In this document: positions 9,629 to 17,940 of the stretch, piece by piece
How the letters are laid out: each line of letters begins with the position of its first letter
How positions within the stretch are numbered: the stretch's first letter is position 1
Assembly (NCBI GenBank): GCA_965204295.1
Contig: OZ241973.1
Location: 1,860,001-1,924,000 of the forward strand
Reading direction: 5' to 3'
Length of the DNA stretch: 64,000 nucleotides
Source: JAWKWH01 sp965204295
GTDB lineage: Bacteria > Pseudomonadota > Alphaproteobacteria > Rhizobiales > Rhizobiaceae
Notes under the pieces: model-generated
Database searches by the model: none
The model's input: only the letters and a program-made list of their open reading frames with translations
Told to the model about the DNA's origin: nothing
Made by a program: the position numbers and the translations under genes

Positions 9629-10873
9629 CTACCGCGAGTAATCGCGCTCGTCGGCGATCACCATGCCATCGTTTGGCAGGGCGCCGGGAGAAACCAGTTC
9701 GACGGCTCCGCCAAGCCCGGTGATCTCGCGCATTGTCCGGCCGATCATGTCACCATCGGCATCATGGGCCTCCACGCGCAGCGTCATCGCGTCCCGATCG
9801 CCATTGCGTATGACCACAAGCCGGGCCTTACGGATTTCCGGATGGCGCTTGACGATTTCGGCGATCTGCCGCGGATCGACAAACATGCCCTTGATCTTGG
9901 TTCGTTGATCGGCCCGGCCCATCCATCCTCCGATCCGCGCGTTGGTTCGCCCGCATGGCGATTTTCCGGGCAATACCGCCGACAGATCGCCGGTTGCCAA
10001 TCGCACCAGCGGATAGGCGGCGTTCAACGTCGTTACGACCACCTCGCCGATTTCACCTTCATCCACCGGATCGCCTGTTCCCGGTGTGACGATTTCTATG
10101 ATCATATCCTCGTTTTGAACCATGCCTGGATTGGGCATTCCATCGGCGTCGGCGGTTTCATATGCGATCACGCCGCATTCGGCGGTAGCGTAGCACTGGA
10201 ACACGTTGATCCCCCGCATGCGGTATTCCTCGCGAAGCGAGGGAAACAGCGCACCGCCGGAGACAAGTGCAAGACGAATGGATGAGAGATCGTTGCCGGT
10301 CTCTCCGGCTTTGTCCAGCATCACCTTCAGGAAATCCGGCGTGCCGCAATAGGCATCCGGCTTCAGGGAGGCGGCCGCCTCGATCTGCATGTCGGTATTG
10401 CCGATTCCTGCGGGAAAAACCGTGCAACCGAGCGCCCGCGCGCCCTCGTCCAGAATGAATCCGCCCGGCGTCATGTGATAGGCGAACGCGTTGTGAACCT
10501 TGTCCCCAGACCGGATGCCGGCCGCATGAAAGGCGCGCGCCGCGTTCCACGGATCGGCGCCGATGCCCTGCGGTTCGAAGATGGGACCCGGCGACATGAA
10601 GACGCGGTTTCCCGCAAGCGCTCGCGGATCGACGAAGCCGCCAAACGGGGGATCGGCCGCCTGCATCTCCAAGAGGTCGGCCTTGCGCAGGACGGGGAGT
10701 CCGGCCAAGGCCTTGCGGTCTCGAATCGCGGTCGGTTCGACGCCTTTCAGCCAGTTTGCGAGGCCCGGGACATTTTTGACGGATTGCTCCAGATGGGTCG
10801 CCAGCCGGTCAAACAGCTCCTGTTCGCGCGTTTCCGGCGCAATCGTTTCCGTGTCGTCAAAGCGTTCGCTCAT
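9629..10873 (-). CDS. Phenylacetate-CoA ligase-like adenylating enzyme (PaaK family)
   Basis: This 414-residue member of the ANL superfamily should activate a carboxylic acid to its CoA thioester via the adenylate. Similarity to PaaK-type ligases runs throughout. The N-terminal VPGLANWLKG region, the pocket segment AYHMTPGGFILDEGARALGCTVFP split over residues 130-155, the adenine motif YATAECG, and the hinge and C-terminal block GWMGRADQRTKIKGMFVDP are all seen. The usual strong SSGTTG-type P-loop reads MSPGPIFEPQG, which is divergent. The start at 10873 (MSERFDD) has GGAG 9 bases upstream; upstream Mets lack a site. No aromatic degradation genes adjoin, so the substrate is unknown. Confidence 0.82.
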   Translation of the reverse strand: MSERFDDTETIAPETREQELFDRLATHLEQSVKNVPGLANWLKGVEPTAIRDRKALAGLPVLRKADLLEMQAADPPFGGFVDPRALAGNRVFMSPGPIFEPQGIGADPWNAARAFHAAGIRSGDKVHNAFAYHMTPGGFILDEGARALGCTVFPAGIGNTDMQIEAAASLKPDAYCGTPDFLKVMLDKAGETGNDLSSIRLALVSGGALFPSLREEYRMRGINVFQCYATAECGVIAYETADADGMPNPGMVQNEDMIIEIVTPGTGDPVDEGEIGEVVVTTLNAAYPLVRLATGDLSAVLPGKSPCGRTNARIGGWMGRADQRTKIKGMFVDPRQIAEIVKRHPEIRKARLVVIRNGDRDAMTLRVEAHDADGDMIGRTMREITGLGGAVELVSPGALPNDGMVIADERDYSR

Positions 10874-10960
10874 ACGCTCATTCTCCGGGACGTGACGCAT
10901 ACAATGACGGGAAGAGACCCGCGCGATCAAGTCAGCCGAAAGGCTTAGGTGTGCGTCCTT

Positions 10961-11638
10961 CTATCGCAACAGCCGGATCCAGTAAGCGACATTGACCAAC
11001 GACATGAGCGCGCCGGCGACATAGGTGAGCGCCGCCGCCCTCAACACGTTCCTTGCAGCCGGCAGATCGTGCTCGTCCAGGTATCTGCCTTCTTCAAGGA
11101 TCGGCAGAGCCTTTGCGAAACTGGCGTCAAACTCCACCGGCAATGTCACCAGATTGACGATGACCCGGATTCCGAGAAGCGCCACGCCGAGCGCGATCAC
11201 GCCAACGAAAGCGGCGGGAACTCTGGCAAGCGCCGCGAGCACGGGCGCCGCGATAAAGAAGAAGCCGGCAAACCGGTCGGTGATTGTGGCGAACTTCGCC
11301 AGCTTCTGCCGCAATGCCAGCATGGGCTCGCCGCAGGCGTCCTGAAGCGCATGCGACACCTCATGAGCGGCGGCGGCGGCGGCGGACAGAGATCTGCCGT
11401 CATGGTGCCGCGCCAGCAGGCGCACCACCTTGGCGTCGGGATCGTAATGGTCGCCCCTGTCGGTAACCTCGACGGTGACCCCCTCAAGGTTGAATCGCTC
11501 GATCAGGTGCCGGGCCAGTTCTCCGCCGGTACCGGGAAGATCGGGCCGATCGCGGCCATGGGCGGCGATCGTGCGCCGCACCCAGATTTGCGGTCCGACG
11601 ACGGCAAGCACAAACGCAGCGGCGGCGATCAACAGCAC
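10961..11638 (-). CDS. Membrane zinc metalloprotease, YugP/Zn_peptidase_2 family
   Basis: This 225-residue membrane protein has an N-terminal hydrophobic segment (residues 1-18) and the motif AAAHEVSHALQDA with the HExxH-type zinc site. Three further hydrophobic stretches in the C-terminal half (about 135-155, 157-175 and 200-222) follow. Length and layout match the YugP-like neutral zinc metallopeptidases, whose substrates are unknown. The start codon appears to be GTG at 11638, 16 bases after the omp10 stop, so it is probably co-transcribed with omp10 and the small gene upstream. Confidence 0.85.
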   Translation of the reverse strand: MLLIAAAAFVLAVVGPQIWVRRTIAAHGRDRPDLPGTGGELARHLIERFNLEGVTVEVTDRGDHYDPDAKVVRLLARHHDGRSLSAAAAAAHEVSHALQDACGEPMLALRQKLAKFATITDRFAGFFFIAAPVLAALARVPAAFVGVIALGVALLGIRVIVNLVTLPVEFDASFAKALPILEEGRYLDEHDLPAARNVLRAAALTYVAGALMSLVNVAYWIRLLR

Positions 11639-11656
11639 GGCGGTATCGAAACGCCG

Positions 11657-12022
11657 TCAGGCGCGGCGCAGCAGCGTGAATTGGGCGCCAGTCGCACTGG
11701 TGCAGTTCAACTGACGGTTGGAGACAATCGCGCAATTGGCCTTGCTCGCCGTCCGGCGAATGATCGAATGGATCGTCACTTCGACCAGGTTCCGGCTGAC
11801 ATATCGATAGCTGCCCGCCGCGAGCAATTGCCCGGTGTCGGCGGCCGTGCTGCGGAACTGCCCGTCATTGAAGCTTGAAATCGCAACGCCGTCGGTGCCG
11901 ACCCACTCTCCATCGACGCCTGTCGGCTGACTGATGCGCGGCGGACCGCCAGGCCCGGAAATCGAGCACCCCGCCGCCAGCGCCACCGCGACGAGGGCGG
12001 TTGAAATTTGTCCGGGTTTCAT
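11657..12022 (-). CDS. omp10: Outer membrane lipoprotein Omp10 family
   Basis: This 121-residue lipoprotein has a signal peptide ending in the lipobox LAAGC (Cys about residue 19). The mature part matches the Brucella Omp10 pattern in order: a Gly-Glu-Trp segment (VDGEWVG), SSFNDGQF, LAAGSYRYVS, LVEVTIHSIIR, SKANCAIVS and LNCTSATGAQFTLLRR, with two conserved Cys for a disulfide. It should be anchored in the outer membrane by lipid. The ATG at 12022 is preferred, with GAGGTGAGG upstream. The upstream small gene's stop lies inside that ribosome site, indicating translational coupling. Confidence 0.85.
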   Translation of the reverse strand: MKPGQISTALVAVALAAGCSISGPGGPPRISQPTGVDGEWVGTDGVAISSFNDGQFRSTAADTGQLLAAGSYRYVSRNLVEVTIHSIIRRTASKANCAIVSNRQLNCTSATGAQFTLLRRA

Positions 12023-12028
12023 CGGCAA

Positions 12029-12217
12029 TCACCTCACCTCTTGCTCAACACCCAATTCGCGGATGAATTTCGTTTCGTCGCGCTGCCGCCAGCCATGGCG
12101 GCAGCGATAATGAACCAGGCGGTTCAGCGCCTTGAGCGCGTTCTTCTGCCCGGCGGTTAGGGAAGGCGCGATGTCTGTCAGCGTCGCGCGGTCATGGGCG
12201 AGAAAAGGTGCGGTCAT
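12029..12217 (-). CDS. Small conserved-looking basic protein, unknown
   Basis: This is a 62-residue frame beginning MTAPFLAHDRATL with GGAG seven bases before the ATG and ending VEQEVR. It is rich in Arg and His in its middle (NRLVHYRCRHGWRQRDE). I do not recognise the family. Its stop codon overlaps the ribosome site of omp10, so the two are likely one transcript. A regulator or small cytosolic protein is possible, but nothing in the sequence decides this. No hydrophobic segment is present. Confidence 0.55.
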   Translation of the reverse strand: MTAPFLAHDRATLTDIAPSLTAGQKNALKALNRLVHYRCRHGWRQRDETKFIRELGVEQEVR

Positions 12218-12423
12218 GGGATGCTCCTTCACGTGATGAAAAAGAACCGGGCGAGCCCGCGATCATCCGCGAATGCCGTGCCGTTGGCAGTAGGTTGGCG
12301 GCGATGACGCCCGCAGTCTGGACGAGAATGAGAAGTTCTTGAATTACCATGATTCCACTTGTTGACATCGGTGCGAAAAGCGCAACTACCGACGTCACAA
12401 AACGGGCGAAAGTAAGACTTCGC

Positions 12424-12960
12424 TCACTCGTTTGATTCAACGAGTGTTTTCAGGGCCGCAAGCCCCTTCCCGTAATCGGCGTCAACCCGTTCGCCGATCG
12501 TCAGTCCGAAATATCGCCCGATCGGATTCATGCCGAGATCGGCTTCAAAACTCCAGGTGACTTTCGTACCGTCGTCTTCCGGCGTCAGATCAAAGGCGGC
12601 GTTGGCGGTTCCCTGACCACCAAAATCCAGCTCCGTCTCGACTCTCCTGTTTTCTTCGGAAGCGACAATTTCCTGCGAACCGCTGCCGACATCGGGATGA
12701 TCGCTCTCCCACGTCGATTTTTGGCCGATGCCGGAATCCGGCCCGGTGAATGTCGTTTTCATGTCCGGATCGATTTTCGACCATGGCGACCATTCATCGA
12801 ACGCCCTGAGGTCATTCACACGGGAAAATATCTCCTCCGGCGAAGAATTGATGACGATCGACCGTTCAGCGGAAGCATGGCGCGGTAAAATGTACGCCAC
12901 GGCGACCGCGGCAATGACGACGGCGACAATTGCGCCAAGGATGCGCTTTACCCATTTCAT
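12424..12960 (-). CDS. SRPBCC-family (START/polyketide-cyclase-like) membrane-anchored protein
   Basis: This 178-residue protein starts MKWVKRILGAIVAVVIAAVAVAYIL, an N-terminal anchor or uncleaved signal, here split for length: the hydrophobic part is residues 6-26. A polyketide_cyc2-type SRPBCC fold follows: RSIVINSSPEEIFSRVNDL, FDEWSPWSKIDP, then TKVTWSFEADLG and a C-terminal long helix. The ATG at 12960 has AAGGGGAC seven bases upstream. The fold binds hydrophobic ligands, but the ligand here is unknown. The 190 bases between this gene and the next small gene hold nothing I can support. Confidence 0.8.
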   Translation of the reverse strand: MKWVKRILGAIVAVVIAAVAVAYILPRHASAERSIVINSSPEEIFSRVNDLRAFDEWSPWSKIDPDMKTTFTGPDSGIGQKSTWESDHPDVGSGSQEIVASEENRRVETELDFGGQGTANAAFDLTPEDDGTKVTWSFEADLGMNPIGRYFGLTIGERVDADYGKGLAALKTLVESNE

Positions 12961-13189
12961 GGTCGATGTCCCCTTGCAAGCGGCAATGTCCCGCGGTCGG
13001 TCGGGCAGGATCCGAGCACGACGACCGGACCTCGAATTCCCCCGCGGACCGGCCGATTCTTCCTTGCCATTACCGATCTCTTTCCGAATACCCGGCGCGC
13101 GCCCGCAAGCGCGCCTCGTTGACAGGGCCCGACTCGTTATCACACATGAAAATTCGCGCAATGCCGCGCGGTTTCATTTTGCAATTGAA

Positions 13190-13939
13190 ATGCCGATGCG
13201 CCGATTTCTGACAGGTTTTCTTGCTTTTCTGAGCTTGTTCGCGACGAATTTTGCGCTCGCCGGCGAACAGACGACGGTATTCGCGGCGGCAAGTTTGCAC
13301 GATGTGCTGGAAAGCGCGGCCTTGGAATATCGGCGGTCCTCGGGCCGACGGGTGCGACTGGTCTTTGCGGCAAGCTCGGTTCTCGCCCGGCAGATAGAGG
13401 CGGGCGCCCCCGCCGACCTGTATGTTTCCGCCAATGCGGATTGGGTGAACTGGCTCGACGCCCGTAATCTGATTGATGCGTCGCGGCGGCGTCATGTGGC
13501 GGGCAATACGCTGGTCGTCGGATATGGCGCTCACGCCGACCCTCCCCGAAAACTCGACGAAATGCTGACGCTGGGCCGTTTCGCGATGGGCGATCCATCC
13601 CATGTTCCCGCCGGCGCCTACGCCGCGAGCGCTCTTGAAAATCTGGGTCTGTGGCAAATTGTGCGGTCCAACGCCGTCTACTGCGAAAATGTGCGTGTGG
13701 CGCTCGAATTTCTCAGACGCGGCGAGGTTGTCGCGGCGATCGTCTACGGTTCCGATCTGGCGACGGCTCCCGAACTCGTCAAGGCATTCGATTTTCCGCG
13801 CGACAGCCATGCGCCCATACGTTATGTCGCTGTTCCGGTGGTCGGCGGAAATGCGAATATCGGCGGATTTCTCGAATATCTTTCCGGCGCGCAGGGCCGC
13901 GCACTGTTCGCGCGCTTCGGCTTCGCCGAAGCCGGATAG
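13190..13939 (+). CDS. modA: Molybdate ABC transporter, periplasmic binding protein
   Basis: This 249-residue protein has a signal peptide (residues 1-25, cut at ALA-GE). The ModA signature follows: VFAAASLHDVLE, VRLVFAASSVLARQIEAGAPADLYVSAN (read in parts), the GNTLVV strand, and GDPSHVPAGAYA at the oxyanion site. It captures molybdate, and perhaps tungstate, for ModBC. The true start is the ATG at 13190 or 13196 near a weak site; the frame runs further upstream without coding character. It is the first gene of modABC, with 9 bases to modB. No modE-like gene is adjacent. Confidence 0.93.
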   Translation: MPMRRFLTGFLAFLSLFATNFALAGEQTTVFAAASLHDVLESAALEYRRSSGRRVRLVFAASSVLARQIEAGAPADLYVSANADWVNWLDARNLIDASRRRHVAGNTLVVGYGAHADPPRKLDEMLTLGRFAMGDPSHVPAGAYAASALENLGLWQIVRSNAVYCENVRVALEFLRRGEVVAAIVYGSDLATAPELVKAFDFPRDSHAPIRYVAVPVVGGNANIGGFLEYLSGAQGRALFARFGFAEAG

Positions 13940-13948
13940 GAAGCGCGA

Positions 13949-14629
13949 ATGAGCGAAGCCGCCTTTTCGATCATCCTGTTGTCGGCGAAAGTCGCGCTGG
14001 CGGCGACGCTGTGCGCCACGCCGGTTGCATTTGTCGCCGCCTGGTTTCTCGCGCGCCACGAATTTCGCGGCAAGGCGTTGCTTCAGGCATTGACGACCCT
14101 ACCGCTTGTCGTGCCTCCGGTCGTAACCGGATACGCATTGCTGGTTCTGTTTGGCAACAAGGGCGTAATCGGCGCATTCCTGCATGAGTGGTTCGGCATC
14201 GGCTTTGCATTTCGCTGGACCGGTGCGGCGCTGGCCGCGGCGGTGATGGCGTTTCCGTTGCTGGTGCGCCCCATCCGACTATCCCTCGAAACGGTCGACG
14301 CCGGTCTGGAAGAGGCCGCCGCCACGCTCGGCGCCTCGCGGCCGATGATCTTCGTGACGGTCACCCTGCCGCTGGTCGTTCCCGGCGTTCTGGCCGGAAC
14401 CGTGCTCGGTTTCGCCAAGGCGCTCGGCGAATTCGGGGCGACGATCACCTTTGTCTCGAACATCCCCGGCGAGACCAGGACCCTGTCGCTGGCCGTCTAT
14501 TCCCTGCTGCAATCGTCATCGGGAGATGCGGAAGCATATCGGCTGGTCGCGGCATCGATTCTGATCGCGATGGCCGCTGTCCTCGTTTCGGAGTGGCTGG
14601 CCCGGCGAATCCGGCGGAAACGATCGTGA
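13949..14629 (+). CDS. modB: Molybdate ABC transporter permease
   Basis: This 226-residue inner membrane protein has about five transmembrane helices. It carries the cytoplasmic coupling-loop motif EEAAATLGASRPMIFVTVTLP, in which the EAA...G segment contacts ModC. A ribosome site GGAAG lies 7-8 bases before the ATG. Its stop TGA overlaps the GTG start of modC, so translation is coupled. Size and sequence fit ModB closely. Confidence 0.93.
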   Translation: MSEAAFSIILLSAKVALAATLCATPVAFVAAWFLARHEFRGKALLQALTTLPLVVPPVVTGYALLVLFGNKGVIGAFLHEWFGIGFAFRWTGAALAAAVMAFPLLVRPIRLSLETVDAGLEEAAATLGASRPMIFVTVTLPLVVPGVLAGTVLGFAKALGEFGATITFVSNIPGETRTLSLAVYSLLQSSSGDAEAYRLVAASILIAMAAVLVSEWLARRIRRKRS

Positions 14630-15738
14630 GCATGCTGTCGCTTGACATAACCGGTTTTGCCGGAACCGGGTTCGAGGTCAGCGCCAAATTCGGCACGAAT
14701 GCCGGCATTACCGGACTTTTCGGCCATTCCGGCGCCGGAAAAACCACCATATTGAAGATGATCGCCGGAACCCTGCGCCCCACGACCGGACGCATCGAAA
14801 TCAACGGGCGTGTCTGTTACGACAGCGAACGCGACATCGACGTTCCGCCATCCGGGAGACGGACCGGATTTGTGTTCCAGGACGGAAGGCTGTTTCCGCA
14901 TCTCAATGTGCGGCGAAACCTGAGCTACGCCGGTTGGGCCGGGAGCCGGAAGGTGACGCGTTCGTTCAGCGAAGTGGTGGGCCTGTTGGGCTTGGAAGAT
15001 CATCTTGACCGGTCGCCGGCCACGCTTTCCGGCGGCGAGCGTCAACGGGTCGCCATCGGCAGGGCCCTGCTGTCCGAACCCTCGATCCTGCTGATGGACG
15101 AACCGTTGTCATCCCTCGATTTTCAGCGCCGGATGAACATTCTACCCTATCTGGAAAGGGTCCGGCGGGAAACCGAAATTCCGATCGTCTACGTCAGCCA
15201 TGAAATCGACGAGATGGCGCGCCTGACCGATACGCTCGTCGTCATGTCCGATGGCGAGGTCATTGCCTGCGGCGAAACGACGGAGATGTTCGCCCGTCTC
15301 GATCTCGGACCGGCGCTTGGGCGACAGAAAGCGGGTGTTCTGGTCGATGGCCGGGTCGCCGGCATCGACAGGGATTTCGCATTGACGCACGTTGACATCG
15401 GCGGCCAATCGATCGAGGTGGCCGGCGCCGACTTCGAGGTCGGCCAGATAATCAGGCTTCATATCCGTGCGCGCGACGTGTCCATCGCACTCGACCCGCC
15501 TGACCGGCTTTCGATCCGAAACAGATTATCCTGCGTTGTCGAGGACATCCTGACCGACGACAGCGCATTCGCGGAAATCTCGTTACGGACCGATCGGCGG
15601 ACAATACGCGCCCGCATCACCCGCAAATCGGCGCTGGCGCTGGGTTTGCAGCCGGGATCGAGGGTTTTCGCGCTGCTGAAGTCGGTCTCGGTCGAACGCC
15701 GGGCGATGACGCCGCAGGGAACGGACAAGTCCCATTAA
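14626..15738 (+). CDS. modC: Molybdate ABC transporter ATPase
   Basis: This 370-residue ATPase energises ModB. Walker A is GHSGAGKT (33-40), followed by the Q-loop VFQDGRLFPH, the signature LSGGERQRVAIGRAL, Walker B ILLMDEPLSSLD and the H-loop VYVSHE. A C-terminal Mop/TOBE domain of about 70 residues (SIALDPPDRLSIRNRLSC onward) binds oxyanion, as in other ModC proteins. The start GTG at 14626 overlaps the modB stop by four bases; ATG at 14632 is an alternative. A hairpin terminator follows 75 bases after the stop. Confidence 0.93.
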   Translation: MSMLSLDITGFAGTGFEVSAKFGTNAGITGLFGHSGAGKTTILKMIAGTLRPTTGRIEINGRVCYDSERDIDVPPSGRRTGFVFQDGRLFPHLNVRRNLSYAGWAGSRKVTRSFSEVVGLLGLEDHLDRSPATLSGGERQRVAIGRALLSEPSILLMDEPLSSLDFQRRMNILPYLERVRRETEIPIVYVSHEIDEMARLTDTLVVMSDGEVIACGETTEMFARLDLGPALGRQKAGVLVDGRVAGIDRDFALTHVDIGGQSIEVAGADFEVGQIIRLHIRARDVSIALDPPDRLSIRNRLSCVVEDILTDDSAFAEISLRTDRRTIRARITRKSALALGLQPGSRVFALLKSVSVERRAMTPQGTDKSH

Positions 15739-15812
15739 CCGCCACTTAACGAAACTGCCCCATTCTGAACGATATGAGGCTGGTCTTTCCTCCTCCCGAG
15801 ACCGGTTGGACC

Positions 15813-15840
15813 GGGCGGCTCCCGGTCAGCCGCCCTTTTT
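15813..15840 (+). terminator. Rho-independent terminator of modABC
   Basis: An 8-bp perfect stem (GGGCGGCT / AGCCGCCC) with a 7-base loop is followed directly by TTTTT. It lies 74 bases after the modC stop and before the next gene. Confidence 0.8.
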
Positions 15841-15891
15841 AATCGCGCTGTCATGCGATTGCGGCGTGCAACGAAAATCAGGGGACGGAAC

Positions 15892-16644
15892 GTGTCTGAA
15901 GCAAAAACCGCAATCGTGACCGGAGCCGGCACCGGAATCGGAAAATCGGTGGCGACGGCGCTTCTGGGCGCGGGCTGGACCGTTGTCTTCACCGGTCGCC
16001 GTATTGCCGTTCTGGAAGAGGCGGCCGCCGCGGCGGGCGGCGGTGCTCGCGGGCTGGCGATAGCGTGCGACGTGACCAGGGAAGCCGATGTCGACAATCT
16101 GTTCGCCGAAACGGTCGATCGCCGCGGACGTGTCGACCTGTTGTTCAATAATGCGGGCGCCGGCTACCCGAAGACCATGATCGACGAAATTCCGGTCGAT
16201 GTCTGGCGGAACGTCGTGAACGTCAATCTGACCGGCTCGTTCCTGTGTGCGCGAGCGGCCTTTCGCGTGATGCGCAATCAGCGGCCGCGGGGCGGGCGAA
16301 TTATCAACAACGGTTCCGTATCGGCCCACGCTCCGCGCCCGGGGTCGGCGCCCTATACTTCTACCAAACATGCGATCACTGGACTCACGAAAACGCTTGC
16401 GCTTGACGGCAGGCCCTTCGACATCGCCTGCGGACAGGTCGATATCGGAAACGCGCTCACCGAAATGGCGATGCCGATGACCAGGGGCGTGCCGCAGGCC
16501 AATGGCGAAATCGCAATCGAATCGACGATGGATGTCGGCCATGTCGCGAGCACGGTGTTGCACATGGCGAGCCTTCCGCTCAATGCGAATGTGCTGTTCG
16601 CGACCGTCATGGCGACGACGATGCCCTATGTCGGCCGGGGGTAG
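15892..16644 (+). CDS. Short-chain dehydrogenase/reductase
   Basis: This 250-residue classical SDR has the cofactor motif TGAGTGIG near the N-terminus and the structural NNAG. The catalytic residues Ser in NNGSVSAH and Tyr-x-x-x-Lys in YTSTK are present. A GTG start at 15892 is chosen because GGGGACGGAAC precedes it at good spacing; an upstream ATG at 15853 lies next to the modC terminator. NAD or NADP use and the substrate are not clear. No operon partner adjoins: the MFS gene begins 72 bases later and could be co-transcribed. Confidence 0.88.
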   Translation: MSEAKTAIVTGAGTGIGKSVATALLGAGWTVVFTGRRIAVLEEAAAAAGGGARGLAIACDVTREADVDNLFAETVDRRGRVDLLFNNAGAGYPKTMIDEIPVDVWRNVVNVNLTGSFLCARAAFRVMRNQRPRGGRIINNGSVSAHAPRPGSAPYTSTKHAITGLTKTLALDGRPFDIACGQVDIGNALTEMAMPMTRGVPQANGEIAIESTMDVGHVASTVLHMASLPLNANVLFATVMATTMPYVGRG

Positions 16645-16716
16645 GCGCCACACCGGGTTCGGAAAACCCCGTCGATCGACCGGGAATGTTATCGGAGAAA
16701 ATGATAGCGTTCGGGC

Positions 16717-17940
16717 ATGTTCGCGCCGCTGAGACAGCCCGACTTCCGACGTCTGTTCGCCGCGCAACTGGTTTCGCTGTCCGGAACCGGACTGATGACG
16801 GTTGCGCTGGCGCTGCTGGCATACCGCATTGCCGGCCCGCAAGCCGGAACGGTGCTGGGAACGGCGCTGGCGATCAAGATGGTTGCATATGTTGCGGTCT
16901 CGCCGGTCGCCAGTGCGCTGGCGGCTCGATTCGCCGGCAAACCGGTTCTTGTCTGGCTGGATATTTTCAGAGCGGCGACCGCTCTGTTTCTGCCGTTTGT
17001 CGATGAGGTCTGGCAAATCTACGCCCTGGTTTTCCTTCTGCAATCGGCGGCGGCGGCATTCACCCCGGTATTTCAGGCCGTTATCCCCGAAGTTCTGACC
17101 GATGACGAGGACTACACCCGTGCGTTGTCGCTGTCGCGCCTGGCCTACGATCTGGAAAGTCTGGCAAGTCCGGCGATTGCGGCCGTCCTGCTCGCCTTGT
17201 TCCCGTTCCACTGGCTGTTCGCCTGTACCGCGGCCGGATTTGCCGTTTCGGCGGCGTTTGTTGCGTCCGGCCCTGTCCCCAACCGCAAGGGCAATGCCGA
17301 AAAACCTTTCCGCGAGCGCCTGACCGGCGGCATGCGGCGGTTCGCACGGCTGCCGCAACTGCGAGGTCTGATGGCGCTGAATCTGGCGGTCGCGTCCGCC
17401 GGCGCGATGGTGATCGTCAACACCGTCGTGGTCATGAAATCGATGTATGGTCTCGGCGAATCCGGCGTCGCGATCGCCTATGCGTTTCATGGAGCAGGGT
17501 CGATGATTGCCGCCGTGCTGCTGCCGAAGGCCCTGCCGAAAGCCGGAAACCGCACCACGATGATATGCGGCGCGGCCGCCATGACCGTTTCCCTGGGCGC
17601 CGCCGCGTTCGCCCTTTGGACGCAGGCGTCCGTTCCGATCCTGATGTCGATCTGGCTTTGTTCCGGTCTGGGATACTCGGCCGTGCTGACGCCGGTCGGA
17701 CGATTGTTGGCGACATGCTCGACCGGCGACGACAGGCCCTCTCTGTTTTCGGCCCAGTTTGCGCTGTCGCATGCCTGCTGGCTGATTACCTATCCGCTCG
17801 CCGGATGGGGCGGAGCGATGTTGGGACAGGCCGGAATCGCAATCGTCCTTGCCGCGGTCTCGGCGGCCGCGACCGCGATCTGCATCCGGTTGTGGCCCGT
17901 CGATGCCGGGCCGCCGGCCCGATCTATCGCAAATCCCTGA
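16717..17940 (+). CDS. MFS transporter (EntS/MFS_3-like exporter)
   Basis: This 407-residue protein has about twelve hydrophobic helices. The beginning RQPDFRRLFAAQLVSLSGTGL and the loop between helices 2 and 3 are typical of the MFS_3 branch, which includes the enterobactin exporter EntS. The central cytoplasmic loop is at residues 185-205 (NRKGNAEKPFRERLTGG). The substrate is unknown. Its 3' end overlaps the end of the convergent flavoprotein gene by 17 bases. Confidence 0.82.
   Translation: MFAPLRQPDFRRLFAAQLVSLSGTGLMTVALALLAYRIAGPQAGTVLGTALAIKMVAYVAVSPVASALAARFAGKPVLVWLDIFRAATALFLPFVDEVWQIYALVFLLQSAAAAFTPVFQAVIPEVLTDDEDYTRALSLSRLAYDLESLASPAIAAVLLALFPFHWLFACTAAGFAVSAAFVASGPVPNRKGNAEKPFRERLTGGMRRFARLPQLRGLMALNLAVASAGAMVIVNTVVVMKSMYGLGESGVAIAYAFHGAGSMIAAVLLPKALPKAGNRTTMICGAAAMTVSLGAAAFALWTQASVPILMSIWLCSGLGYSAVLTPVGRLLATCSTGDDRPSLFSAQFALSHACWLITYPLAGWGGAMLGQAGIAIVLAAVSAAATAICIRLWPVDAGPPARSIANP

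Noticed and set aside
12192..12440. An 82-residue minus-strand frame after the SRPBCC gene
   Set aside because: No ribosome site, no family and poor amino-acid pattern; part overlaps the better supported small gene at 12029-12217.
15826..17772. A 648-codon minus-strand frame across the SDR and MFS genes
   Set aside because: Antisense to two genes with good motifs; its composition is Arg/Gly/Gln-rich noise.
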